This document shows, in pieces, positions 8,620-16,147 of a stretch of 18,212 nucleotides of DNA. Numbering within the stretch: position 1 is the first letter of the stretch; the number at the start of each line of letters is the position of its first letter. Position numbers and translations under genes: made by a program. The notes beneath the pieces were generated by a model, which made no database searches, had not been told where the DNA came from, and saw nothing but the letters and a program-made list of their open reading frames with translations. The stretch is from Suillus spraguei (taxonomy: Eukaryota; Basidiomycota; Agaricomycetes; Boletales; Suillaceae), in the NCBI GenBank assembly GCA_016800925.1, contig JABCPU010001026.1, positions 1 to 18,212 of the forward strand, read 5' to 3'.

Positions 8620-8981
8620 AGTGCATCGGGTATTGCTAATTTAGTACCTGCAACGTGATGCAGTTCAATGTCATAAATGGACAGAATCAATTGCCAACGT
8701 GCTTGGCGACAGGTAAGCTTCTGTGCACTTCTAAAGTACAGAAGGTTCTTGTGGTCGGTGAATACCAGGACAGGGTGAGGGTTCCCTTCGAGATAATGAC
8801 ACCATTCGTTCAATGCCTGGATTACGGCAAGAAGATCCTGATCAAAGATCTGATAATTGCGTTCTGCGGGGTTCAAGGACTGTGAGAGATATGCACATGG
8901 GTGATAAACGCCATTTTCATCAGTCTGCAAGAGAACTCCACTGGTTGCTATGAGCGAAGCATCGGTAGCAATAGCAAATTG
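8620..8981 (-). pseudogene. RNase H domain of chromovirus pol, copy 1
   Basis: Ty3/Gypsy-type RNase H directly after RT. Reads FAIATDAS (first Asp at 8961-8963), GVLLQTDENGVYHPCAYLSQ, NYQIFDQDLLAVIQAL (the usual acidic ELLA position is Asp here), LVFTDHKNLLYF and the end ELHHVAGTKLAIPDALSRQP. It digests genomic RNA during reverse transcription. It is separated from RT by an in-frame TGA at 8982-8984, and the frame is otherwise open through to the integrase. Confidence 0.9.
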
Positions 8982-10420
8982 TCAGGAAGGATCAGGGTTA
9001 CGGAGTACCGGTTGAGATGTAAAGCGTTGTTTCAGTTGTTCGAAGGTGTCCATACATTCGGTTGACCAGTCAAAGGCCTTATCTTTCTTTGTTAAATTGA
9101 TAAGAGGTCGGGCGATGTCAGAATAGTGGGAAATGAACATGCGGTAGAAGTTGCAAAAGCCGAGGAATGACTGAACATCTTTTACAGATTTCGGAACTGG
9201 CCACTTGGAGATTCCCTTGGTCTTGGCGGTGTCCATAGCAACTTGTCCGGGGCAAATTATCATTCCGAGGTATTCCACTTCTTCTGCATCAAAGGTGAAT
9301 TTCTCCGGTTTTAAGAACAGATGTTCTTTTCGTATCTTCATCAAAACCCGTCTGGTTCATTCACATGTTCCGCCATTGTTGTAGAGAAGATCAGGATATC
9401 ACCCATGTGGATAACCATCCATCCTTCATTGATTTCCTGTTGGAAGGTGCGATTCATGTATGCTTGGAAAGTTGCCGGTGAATTGCAGAGGCCAAAGAAC
9501 ATGTCGTTCGGTTCAAAGAGGCCGAATTCCGTGGTAAAAGCAGCTTTCCAGCGATCATTGGGATGGATGCGAATATTGTTATAACCAGACCGGATATCCA
9601 TTTTCGTAAAGAACTGTGCGTGATGAAGGCGTGCGACAAGGGAGATAGGGAGTGGGAGTGGATAGGCATTCTTGACTGTCCAATCATTGATGTAGCGATA
9701 ATCTTGACAGGGACGCAATTCTCCACTCTTCTTTCCCACAAAGAAAAAACCACTGGCTTGGGGTGACTTCGATTCTGAGATAAAACCTTTCGCAATGTTT
9801 TCATCGATAAACGTTTTGACGGCAGCACGTTCTTTTTCTGATAGCGGGTAAACCTTAGACGTGCGAGGGATAAAACCGGGTTTAGTATCGATCCGATGAT
9901 CTATACCAGGGCGTTCGGGGGGTAGTTTGTTCAGTCCGTCTTTAGCAAAGTCATCTGCAAAGTTGTGCAAATAGTCCGGGACCAATTCTTCGAAGGTTTT
10001 CTTTTTCTTTTCCTTCTCATCCATGGCGAATTCCTGGGCTTTGTTACTGTATTTCGGAGGAGGAAGGGGAATTGTGGAGTAATTTGGGAGTTGTTCAAGT
10101 CGAGAAGTTCCATCACCTGTCGGGGGTGTATCCATGGATACTTCTTCTATGATTCTCATGCTAACTCAATCAGTATCATATTCCACAAGAAATTCTCCAT
10201 CTCCTAGTTCATAAGAGGAAATTTCACGTACTTCTGGCGCGTGCCAGGCATCTTGCATTGTGTTGAATTGGTTATCATCCTCTGTTGGGATCAACGAGGG
10301 CACAGGTTCTTCTTCATCGGGGATTTCTTCAATTGAAGCTGAGGGAGTATGTTGAAGAGTTTTTGGGGGTACATAGAATTTGGATAGTTTTGGTACATTT
10401 GTATCTCATCCCGGGATTTC
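8982..10420 (-). pseudogene. Reverse transcriptase of chromovirus pol, copy 1
   Basis: Starts with a protease-RT linker rich in Pro and Glu, then ELVPDYLHNFADDF, HRIDTKPGFIPRTSKVYPLS, SGELRPCQDYRYIND, the catalytic FTKMDIRSGYNNIRI, MFFGLCNSPATFQAYMN, and the second catalytic box. That box, normally Tyr-Met-Asp-Asp, reads His-Met-Gly-Asp (9398-9409), so one metal-binding Asp is lost. The thumb follows (HLFLKPEKFTFDAEEVEYLG; SVKDVQSFLGFCNFYR). Breaks: TGA at 10166-10168, a one-base deletion near 9362 that shifts frame before the thumb, and TGA at 8982-8984. Confidence 0.92.
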
Positions 10421-10548
10421 TTCTTCTGCTTTTCTTTTCCATACTTTTGCTCCTCTATTGGCCGTTGCTCAATAGGTTCTTGTCCGACCCTATGCTCGGG
10501 TTCGGATTCATTCTTGCGCTTTTCTGCACGAGGAATTGGTGATACTGC

Positions 10549-11193
10549 TCACGGCAGTTGTACGCGAGGAGGGTCAATAGTACATGGCATTTGTACTTCT
10601 GGCTCGGGTTCTTTAGAGATAGGAACCGTGAGGGATCTTGGAAGCTGAGAGTGTTGCCATTTCTTCGAGTGGTGATTGAAGAGCAGGGGTAATCTGTTCT
10701 CCTTCCGATCACTGTCCAAATCGATTTCTATTTCGTCTGATTTCATTGTCCAAGGGAGGACTAGTGTTTCAGCGGCCCAATCTATACTTGGGTTCATTGC
10801 ACGTAACCATGGAATCCCTAGAAGGATTTGATCTCTTCTTCCTAGTTTGGTGATATTGAATTTCCCATACATGGTCCGTTCATCGATTTTGACCACTAGC
10901 ATGCAATAGTGCGTGATTGGTCCTCCTTTAATAAGAGTTCCATCTGCTGTAGTAACTCGGAACGGTGTTTTGAGTTTTCATCATGTGATTTGATGGAGTT
11001 TCACAAACTCTTCAGAGATGAATGTTCCTGCCGCTCCTGAATCAATGACAGCGGTGGTGTCGACGGATTTTAAGTGAGTACACGAGTGAAGAGTGATAGG
11101 GACACAAAGTTCTTTTCTTTCACCTACAGCGTGTACAAGTCTTAGTAATACATTGGGAGAAACATACGTCGAGTCTTTGTTTCTCCAAGTCAA
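10549..11193 (-). pseudogene. Aspartic protease of chromovirus pol, copy 1
   Basis: Retropepsin-type protease that would cut the Gag-Pol polyprotein. The active site is AVIDSGAAGTFI (Asp codon 11041-11043). The second half contains FNITKLGRRDQILLGIPWLRAMNPSIDW, typical of Ty3/Gypsy proteases. Two consecutive TGA codons (10981-10983 and 10978-10980) split it, at a place compatible with two ancestral Arg CGA codons. Its frame differs from that of gag, so either a frameshift lesion or a programmed shift lies between about 11190 and 11290. The region from 10550 to 10420 (protease-RT linker) also has a frame break. Confidence 0.88.
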
Positions 11194-11259
11194 AAATCCG
11201 TGACGATCCGCCTTACAGTTTCCCCATCGTCTTCTTCTTCTTTGACTTCAGTTTGTCAG

Positions 11260-12010
11260 AGCAGGGTCTTCTTCTTTTTGTCAGGACAATTATGAATATG
11301 ATGTCCTATCTTCTTGCATCCTTCATGCATTCGGATCTCTCCATGTCGGAGATTCGATCTACGACCATTGCGTTGGAATCATGATTAAGGATGTAACGTG
11401 CGTTTCCATAATTCTTTTTCTTCTGTTGTGGAGCATGACGTGTCCTCATGGCATGAAGACAATGATGAGAGTTGTCAATGGAAACACATTGCAGCACAAC
11501 GTCTCAGAATACTTCTGAAACATCTCCTAGTGCGAAAACCTTGGTAAGGATACCCCAATTTAGACCATCTTGGAAGAATTGGATCTTTGTCGCATTGTCA
11601 CTGATATGAGCCTTGGCTGCAAGTGCCTCAAAGTCGGCGATGTAAGTATGGAGATCTCCGCTTCCTTGTTTGAGGTCTCTGAGTTTAGTGAGTGCGGTTC
11701 CTTTGGTATCCACTGGGTCGAAGGCTTCTTTGAAGCTTTTCATAAAATCGACCATTGTTCCATAACCAACTTTTTGTCCAGAGGTGTGGGTTGATTGAGC
11801 ATGGTCAAGGAATTGCTCTTTCCAGGATTTGGCATTTCTTTCAGTCATGAAGGATGTTATGAAGATGATCTTTTGCTTGTCGGTAGTGTAAAGCTTTTCG
11901 TTGATGTCGAAGTGAAGGTTACATGATTGAACAAATTTGCGGGAATTGTCGCGATCTCCATCAAAAGCTTTTGGCTGGCCGATCTTGTATTCGAAATCTT
12001 TGGTCGTCAT
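11260..12010 (-). pseudogene. Gag (capsid plus zinc knuckle), copy 1
   Basis: Start chosen at ATG 12008-12010 (MTTKDFEYKIGQPKAF), the first Met in frame. The Retrotrans_gag-like capsid region spans FITSFMTERNAKSWKEQFL, FMKSFKEAFDPVDTKG, LRDLKQGSGDLHTYIADFEAL and IQFFQDGLNWGI. Gag forms the virus-like particle and packages RNA. A TGA at 11504-11506 interrupts it, but the same frame resumes to about 11306. The nucleocapsid zinc knuckle (C-x2-C-x4-H-x4-C) is present at 11286-11329 but is split by two extra bases (11319-11320) between its first and second Cys, so the frame is lost there. Confidence 0.88.
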
Positions 12011-12179
12011 GGTTGGCGATTCGTCTGATGAGTTATACTTTCTCAATGCCTACACGTGCTGTCTTGCTGTCCATTAGGGCTTTCCTTCTGTCAGAGGGCT
12101 TCTCTTGACAATCAATTATCTGCTTATTTAAGCAGTCAGGGTTCGGGGTCGAAGACTGGATAGTCGACGATCAAAATGG

Positions 12180-12190
12180 ACTTTAATCTT
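12180..12190 (-). promoter_or_regulatory. Primer-binding site, candidate self-priming type
   Basis: On the minus strand the 5' LTR ends in CGTAACA, and one base later reads AAGATTAAAGT. This is perfectly complementary over 11 nt to ACTTTAATCTT inside the same LTR (12461 to 12451). It does not start TGG, as a primer-binding site complementary to a mature tRNA 3' end would. Its position immediately inside the 5' LTR is where minus-strand DNA synthesis is primed. Confidence 0.65.
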
Positions 12191-12450
12191 TTGTTACGAA
12201 CTGAGGTGGCATCACCAGCGACAGTGAAAAGACACAGACAGTCTGCTGGGAAGTTCTACAATGTCCAAAAGAGGACAAGGTGAAAGTACAGGGAACGCGT
12301 TCCGAGTACGATCAAAGGTCTGGCTCAAGGATAAGTCCAAGAGGTTCTGCGAGAATAGAGACTAAGGCTAAGGAGTGCTTAGGCTTAGAGACGATTCAAG
12401 ACGACTTAGGTTGGAGGCCTAAGCGAAGGAGATTCCAGGTAAAACTTAGT

Positions 12451-12461
12451 AAGATTAAAGT
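12451..12461 (-). promoter_or_regulatory. Presumed RNA start / self-primer of LTR-A
   Basis: ACTTTAATCTT on the minus strand, the 11-nt partner of the primer-binding site at 12180-12190. Its distance from the TATA box fits a transcript 5' end, as in the Tf1 self-priming mechanism. It is conserved in all three other LTR-A copies. Confidence 0.6.
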
Positions 12462-12487
12462 AAAGAATCTACTACAAGTACACTGTG

Positions 12488-12495
12488 CTTAAATA
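12488..12495 (-). promoter_or_regulatory. TATA box of LTR-A
   Basis: TATTTAAG on the minus strand, with its first T 34 nt upstream of the A that begins the self-primer sequence at 12461. It is intact in the LTR at 12991-13466 and degenerate in the other two (TATTTGAG, TATTTCAG). Confidence 0.6.
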
Positions 12496-12664
12496 GGCCA
12501 ATATGTGCGCACAGACCAAGTAACTGTAAGAACGTAACTGCGTATCCTAATAAGGAAGGCATGTGTTGTACAGATGCATTGAGCATATGAGTCAGAGTCA
12601 TATGACGTGATATACAAGTAAGGAAACAAAGGGAAAATAAATAGGGGCACATACGATTGTAACA

Positions 12665-12990
12665 AAGGGTACTTGTTATCACATACATGGGTGGGCCCAG
12701 ACACATATTAAATTGGATGGGTATTAGACGGGTGGGCCGAGAGTGTTATATAAATATTTATTAGATGGGTAGGCCGAGGGTGTTGTACAGTATATTATAT
12801 TAGACGGGTGGGCCGAGAGTGGTATAAAATATAGACGGGTGTGCCCATGTGTATGATAATTGTAGACATGACGGAGCTGAGGGAGTTGCATATCATCCGA
12901 ATCAGAGGAGGTAATTAATCACAGTTACTGAGTTCCTGGAGCAGCAGGTGCTCTCTTGACATGGTCTTTTATGGCGCTTAGGTTGTCTTG
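12665..12990. repeat. Spacer with degenerate ~37-bp tandem repeat
   Basis: 326 bp between two LTR-A copies. From about 12686 to 12856 the GC-rich motif GACGGGTGGGCCGAGAGTG alternates with AT-rich stretches. Recognisable units start at 12726, 12763, 12802 and 12833 (spacing 37, 39 and 31 bp), with a weaker one near 12686. From 12857 to 12990 no repeat or convincing coding region is seen. It may be pre-insertion host DNA or the edge of another repeat. The bases next to the LTRs are AAGGG on the left and TCTTG on the right. Confidence 0.7.
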
Positions 12991-13466
12991 TGTTACAAAC
13001 TGGGGTGGCATCACCAGCGACAGTGAAAAGACACAGATGGTCTGCTGGGAAGTTCTACAATGTCCAGAAGAGGACAAGGTGAAAGTACAAGGAACGTGTT
13101 CCGAGTATAACCAAGGGTTCAGCCTCAAAGACAAGTCTAAGAGGTTCTACGAGAATAGAGACTAAGGCTAAGGAGTGCTTAGACTTAGAGACAATTCAAG
13201 ACGACTTAGGTTGGAGACCTAAGCGAAGGATATTCCAGGTAAAACCCAGTAAGATTAAAGTAAAGTATACAAGCGCAGTACAACATGCTTAAATAGGTCA
13301 ATATGTGGGCATGGATCAAGAGAGTCATGAGAATGTAAGTGCGTATCCAAAGGAGGAAGGCAACTATAGTACAGATGTGTTGAGCATATGAGTCAGAGTC
13401 ATGTTATGTAATGTACAAGTAAAGGAGTCAAAGGGGAAATGAATAGGGGCATGTACGATTGTAACA
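12991..13466 (-). repeat. LTR-A copy 2: 3' LTR of chromovirus copy 3
   Basis: 476 bp with TGTTAC...GTAACA ends. On the minus strand it directly follows an aORF end and a polypurine tract, which identifies it as a 3' LTR. No primer-binding site lies on its other side. It belongs to the same subtype as the LTR at 15655 (TTCAGCCTCAAAGACAAG in place of TCTGGCTCAAGGATAAG). It has lost CpGs: CAAACTG for CGAACTG at its edge and GTGTTCC for GCGTTCC in the palindrome (13091-13102). Confidence 0.92.
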
Positions 13467-13476
13467 TTACCCCCTT
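13467..13476 (-). promoter_or_regulatory. Polypurine tract of copy 3
   Basis: AAGGGGGTAA on the minus strand, directly before the 3' LTR. It is the usual primer for plus-strand DNA. The same position in copy 2 (16131-16144) reads AAAACGGGGGTAA. Confidence 0.7.
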
Positions 13477-13483
13477 ATTACAT

Positions 13484-13502
13484 AGAAAGTCACCGACTTT
13501 CA
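13484..13502 (-). other. Stem-loop at aORF stop codon, copy 3
   Basis: TGAAAGTCGGTGACTTTCT on the minus strand: a 7-bp stem with a GGT loop whose first three bases are the aORF stop codon. The equivalent in copy 2 has an 8-bp perfect stem. Confidence 0.65.
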
Positions 13503-13999
13503 TATATCGCTATTGGCATCATAGATGAGATCATAGTCGTCATAGTTAGCAATGTCCTCATCAGCAGCACTCCCCCCTAGCATATAAGCCGCTTCTTCTT
13601 CTGCTATGGTCCTTGCTCGTCGATCTGCCTGTCTTCATCGACAATTAATAAGATACTGCTCCCATCTTCGGAGTGCATCATAAAATCCATCGTCCTTCCA
13701 AGTAAGCGTAAACGGGGGATCTCCAAGACGCTGAGGGCAGTAGATAGATAGATGGGTAGGGGCGTGTCATAGACAAATTTGGCACTGATAGTCGAGGCAA
13801 TTCTTTTGCCTATGTCCGATGATTCCACAGAATCGGCATTTCATATTTTCGTCAGTTTTAGAGGTAGACATACGTAATGGTGATGGCGAGATAATGGGTT
13901 TGGGGCTAGTGGATCTGGCATGCTTCTTCCCTTTCTGTCGTGTCATGCGTTTTAAGGCGAAGGCATTGTCTCGCCTGAGTTGCGTCTGTTGTTTACTGG
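13500..13999 (-). pseudogene. aORF copy 3, C-terminal part with zinc knuckle
   Basis: Minus-strand continuation of the extra ORF: basic stretch LKRMTRQKGKKHARSTSPKP, an intact CCHC zinc knuckle CRFCGIIGHRQKNC (13797-13838), a second Cys/His cluster, PPFTLTWKDDGFYDALRRWE, and an acidic tail ending at TGA 13500-13502. Two in-frame TGA codons break it: one inside the second Cys/His cluster (about 13774) and one after QYLINCR (about 13637). It aligns with 16164-16667 of copy 2 throughout. CCHC knuckles bind single-stranded nucleic acid, as in Gag nucleocapsid; that role here is inference. Confidence 0.8.
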
Positions 14000-14769
14000 T
14001 GTTAAGACTGTACTCAAGGGTAGAGAGATCCGAAGGGCTTTGGCCTCAGTTCGTACACTGTGCCCCTTTCTCGAGTAATGCCCTTTATTTCAGGGAGGAG
14101 TTATTCGTCCGAAGACCCGGAAGGGGTTGCGTGACGGATCCGGGTGTCCGAAGGTGTCGGATGTAATACGTCCGAAGGTAATTCGGAACGTAAGGAGAGG
14201 AAAGAGATTAAGGCTAGTTTCGGAATGAGTTCCCAACTAGAAACTAACGGAGATGGACTATCCGAAGATAGAGTCGGAGGTATGGACTATAGGAGTCAAT
14301 CCTAAGTCTCGGAAGGTGACTTTAAAGCGGAGAGTGACTTAAGTCCGGAGGAGGCAGAATGAGCAGAATCTAAGATGATATTCGAACTAAGGTTCTACGA
14401 AGATCTACAAGTGGTTTATATACAGTAAGTATCTAAGACGGATAATCAGCAAGTCCGGGACCGAGGGCTATGTACGAAGTGTAACGGAAGTCTATTAGTT
14501 ATTGCACAGCGGATCAGTAAGCATGAATCGGAAATGAACACAGGAAACGGATCAGTAACACAGGACGGAAATATAAACAGCCGGAGTACCGGTAGTAGGA
14601 GAAATGACGAAAGGAGATAGACGCAGATGTTCACCAGGGAGTTAAGGTGCGAGAAGTGAGTACATTCGGATGGGTGGTCCGGACAGGATCTGTGGAACGG
14701 ACGGATATGGAAACGATCGGATCTGGACGGATATGATCGGATCTGAGATTAGAAGTTTGGTATATGACA
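14000..14769 (-). repeat. LTR-B copy 3: solo LTR with 5-bp target duplication
   Basis: 770 bp with TG...CA ends (on the minus strand TGTCATATACC ... TCTTAACA), complete against 2356-3113. It is flanked on both sides by ACTGG (13995-13999 and 14770-14774), a perfect target-site duplication, so it is a true solo LTR left by LTR-LTR recombination. It inserted into the aORF of chromovirus copy 3. Its CpG content is high: at many positions it keeps CG where the copy at 2356 has TG or CA, so it is younger or less affected. A TATA box (minus strand TATATAAA) lies at 14415-14422. Confidence 0.93.
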
Positions 14770-14774
14770 ACTGG

Positions 14775-15298
14775 TGAGTGTGTACGCGGACGTTGGGAGG
14801 TCAGGAGTGGTCCCTCGTTCAGCAACTGCAAGAAGTTCATAAGAGGAGGAAGGGGAGGTAATGCCGAAGTCTTTTACTAAGACTGGCAAGACAGGATCCA
14901 TTGGCCCAAATGATGATGGAATGGACATGGGGGGATGCATATGAAGGTCACGAAGTTGAGGACCGAGTGCTACCAACTCAGCGACCGGAACTCCGAATAC
15001 TTTCGCAGCTTCACACTGCTCTTCTGTGCAAGGCTCGTACAGCCATGCGGGGTGATTATGGGAGACTATAACGGGGGGCGATGAGGTTGATTGTTCGATA
15101 GGAGATGGGGTTCGTGGAGAGGCAAGATCAGCTTGCATTTGTTGTAAATCAGTAATGGCTTCTTCGACTAGATTTCTGGCTGCTCTTGTTTCCATGACTG
15201 ATTGCTGAATAGTTTCGACGACTGCGTTGGTGAGCTGTCCAATTTCCTGGACAGCAGTACATAAGCCAGCAAAGGCATCAAGATTAGAATCAATGTGC
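14775..15298 (-). pseudogene. aORF copy 3, middle part
   Basis: Minus-strand section equivalent to about 16690-17190 of copy 2: a helical stretch ([20 protein letters not shown]), a Pro/Ser linker, [15 protein letters not shown], then GVPVAELVALGPQLRDLHMH, PMSIPSSFGPMDPVLPVLVK and DFGITSPSSSYELLAVAERG. The frame is open from about 15195 to the solo LTR-B, making it the best guide to the correct frame of this section, where copy 2 has three one-base deletions. It is cut on its 5' side by the inverted LTR-A at 15299. Confidence 0.8.
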
Positions 15299-15654
15299 TG
15301 TTACAATTGTACGTGCCCCTATTCATTTTCCCTTTGTTTCCTTACTTGTATATCATGTCACATGACTCTGACTCATATGCTCAACGCATCTGTACAAACA
15401 TATGCCTTCCTTATTAGGATACGCAGTTATGTTCTCACGGTTACTTGGTCTGTGCGCACATATTGGTCTATTTGAGCACAGTGTACTTGTAGTAGATTCC
15501 TTACTTTAATCTTACTGGGTTTTACCTGGAATCTCCTTCACTTAGGTCTCCAACCTAAGTTGTCTTGGATCGTCTCTAAGTCTAAGCACTCCTTAGCCTT
15601 AGTCTCTATTCTCGCAGAACCTCTTGGACTTATCCTTGAGGCCAGACCCTTGAT
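15299..15654 (+). repeat. LTR-A copy 3: inverted, truncated by copy 2 insertion
   Basis: Starts with the LTR terminus TGTTACAATTGTACGTGCCCC on the plus strand, opposite to the other LTR-A copies, and runs 356 bp to CCAGACCCTTGAT. There the terminus of the next LTR-A begins. Chromovirus copy 2 therefore appears to have inserted into this LTR; the missing end should lie beyond the right edge of the window. It is of the same subtype as the 12192 LTR (TCTGGCCTCAAGGATAAG). Confidence 0.87.
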
Positions 15655-16130
15655 TGTTACGAACTGGGGTGGCGTCACCAGCGACAGTGAAAAGACACAG
15701 GCGGTCTGCTGGGAGTTCTTACAATGTTCAAAAGAGAACAAGGTGAAAGTACAAGGAACGCGTTCCGAGTACGATCAGGGGTTCAGCCTCAAAGACAAGT
15801 CTAAGAGGTATCTGCGAGAATAGAGACTGAGGCTAAGGAGTGCTTAGACTCAGAGACGATTCAAGACGACTTAGGTTGGAGACCTAAGCGAAGGAGATTC
15901 CAGGTAAAACCCAGTAAGATTAAAGTAGGGAATCTACTACAAGTACACTGTGCTGAAATAGGCCAATATGTGCGCACAGACCAAGCGATACGTAAGAATG
16001 TAAGTGCGTATCCAAATAAGGAAGGCAACTATAGTACAGATGCGTTGAGCATATGAGTCAGAGTCATGTGACATGATATACAAGTAAGAAGGCAAGGAGA
16101 AAATGAATAGGGGCACATACGATTGTAACA
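15655..16130 (-). repeat. LTR-A copy 4: 3' LTR of chromovirus copy 2
   Basis: 476 bp with TGTTAC...GTAACA ends. It follows the aORF and polypurine tract of copy 2. It keeps the palindrome GGAACGCGTTCC (15755-15766) and the self-primer sequence (minus strand ACTTTAATCTTAC). Its TATA box is degenerate. Its large hairpin has paired changes relative to the other copies (CTGAG facing CTCAG in place of CTAAG facing CTTAG). Confidence 0.92.
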
Positions 16131-16144
16131 TTACCCCCGTTTTA
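16131..16144 (-). promoter_or_regulatory. Polypurine tract of copy 2
   Basis: TAAAACGGGGGTAA on the minus strand, abutting the 3' LTR. It is the expected primer site for plus-strand DNA synthesis. Confidence 0.7.
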
Positions 16145-16147
16145 CTC

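Larger units (their letters stand above)
6294..12664 (-). mobile_element. Chromovirus copy 1 (Ty3/Gypsy, LTR-A family)
   Basis: Minus-strand Ty3/Gypsy element in the order 5' LTR (12664-12192), primer-binding site (12190-12180), gag, protease, RT, RNase H, integrase with GPF module and chromodomain, then an extra ORF. RT-RNase H before integrase defines Ty3/Gypsy, and the C-terminal chromodomain defines the chromovirus branch. The 3' part of the extra ORF and the 3' LTR were displaced by LINE-2, which inserted at about 6293. The pol genes carry at least eight TGA stops plus frameshifts, so the copy is inactive. Confidence 0.92.
12192..12664 (-). repeat. LTR-A copy 1: 5' LTR of chromovirus copy 1
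   Basis: 473 bp with TG...CA ends and a 6-bp terminal inverted repeat (TGTTAC/GTAACA). On the minus strand it starts TGTTACAATCGTATGTGCCCC and ends AGTTCGTAACA. It holds a TATA box (12488-12495), a presumed start site and self-primer (12451-12461), two hairpins in the transcribed part (12405-12423, 12362-12388) and the 12-bp palindrome GGAACGCGTTCC (12292-12303). It aligns along its length with the copies at 12991, 15299 and 15655. The flank beyond it is AAGGG (12665-12669). Confidence 0.93.
12991..15298 (-). mobile_element. Chromovirus copy 3, 3' end only
   Basis: In transcription order: aORF middle part (15298-14775), a solo LTR-B insertion (14769-14000), aORF C-terminal part (13999-13500), polypurine tract and 3' LTR (13466-12991). 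The 5' side (gag-pol) is separated by an inverted LTR-A at 15299. Removing the solo LTR-B and one copy of its ACTGG duplication reconnects the aORF frame (Tyr-Thr-Leu-Thr-Ser followed by Lys-Gln-Gln-Thr). Confidence 0.85.

Noticed and set aside
12192..12664. LTR-A copies at 12192 and 12991 as the two LTRs of one element
   Set aside because: The copy at 12192 has the PBS and gag on its inner side, whereas the one at 12991 has a polypurine tract and aORF on the opposite side. They belong to two elements in the same orientation, separated by a 326-bp spacer, and are of different subtypes.
12925..13134. Minus-strand open frame containing DNLSAIKDHVKRAPAAPGTQ at the spacer/LTR border
   Set aside because: It runs from the LTR-A into the spacer, is short, and resembles nothing recognised. 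It could be a host exon fragment but there is no support.
13604..13828. 74-residue minus-strand open frame MESSDIGKRIASTISAKF...
   Set aside because: It is a shadow frame of the aORF copy 3 C-terminal region, whose true frame carries the zinc knuckle.
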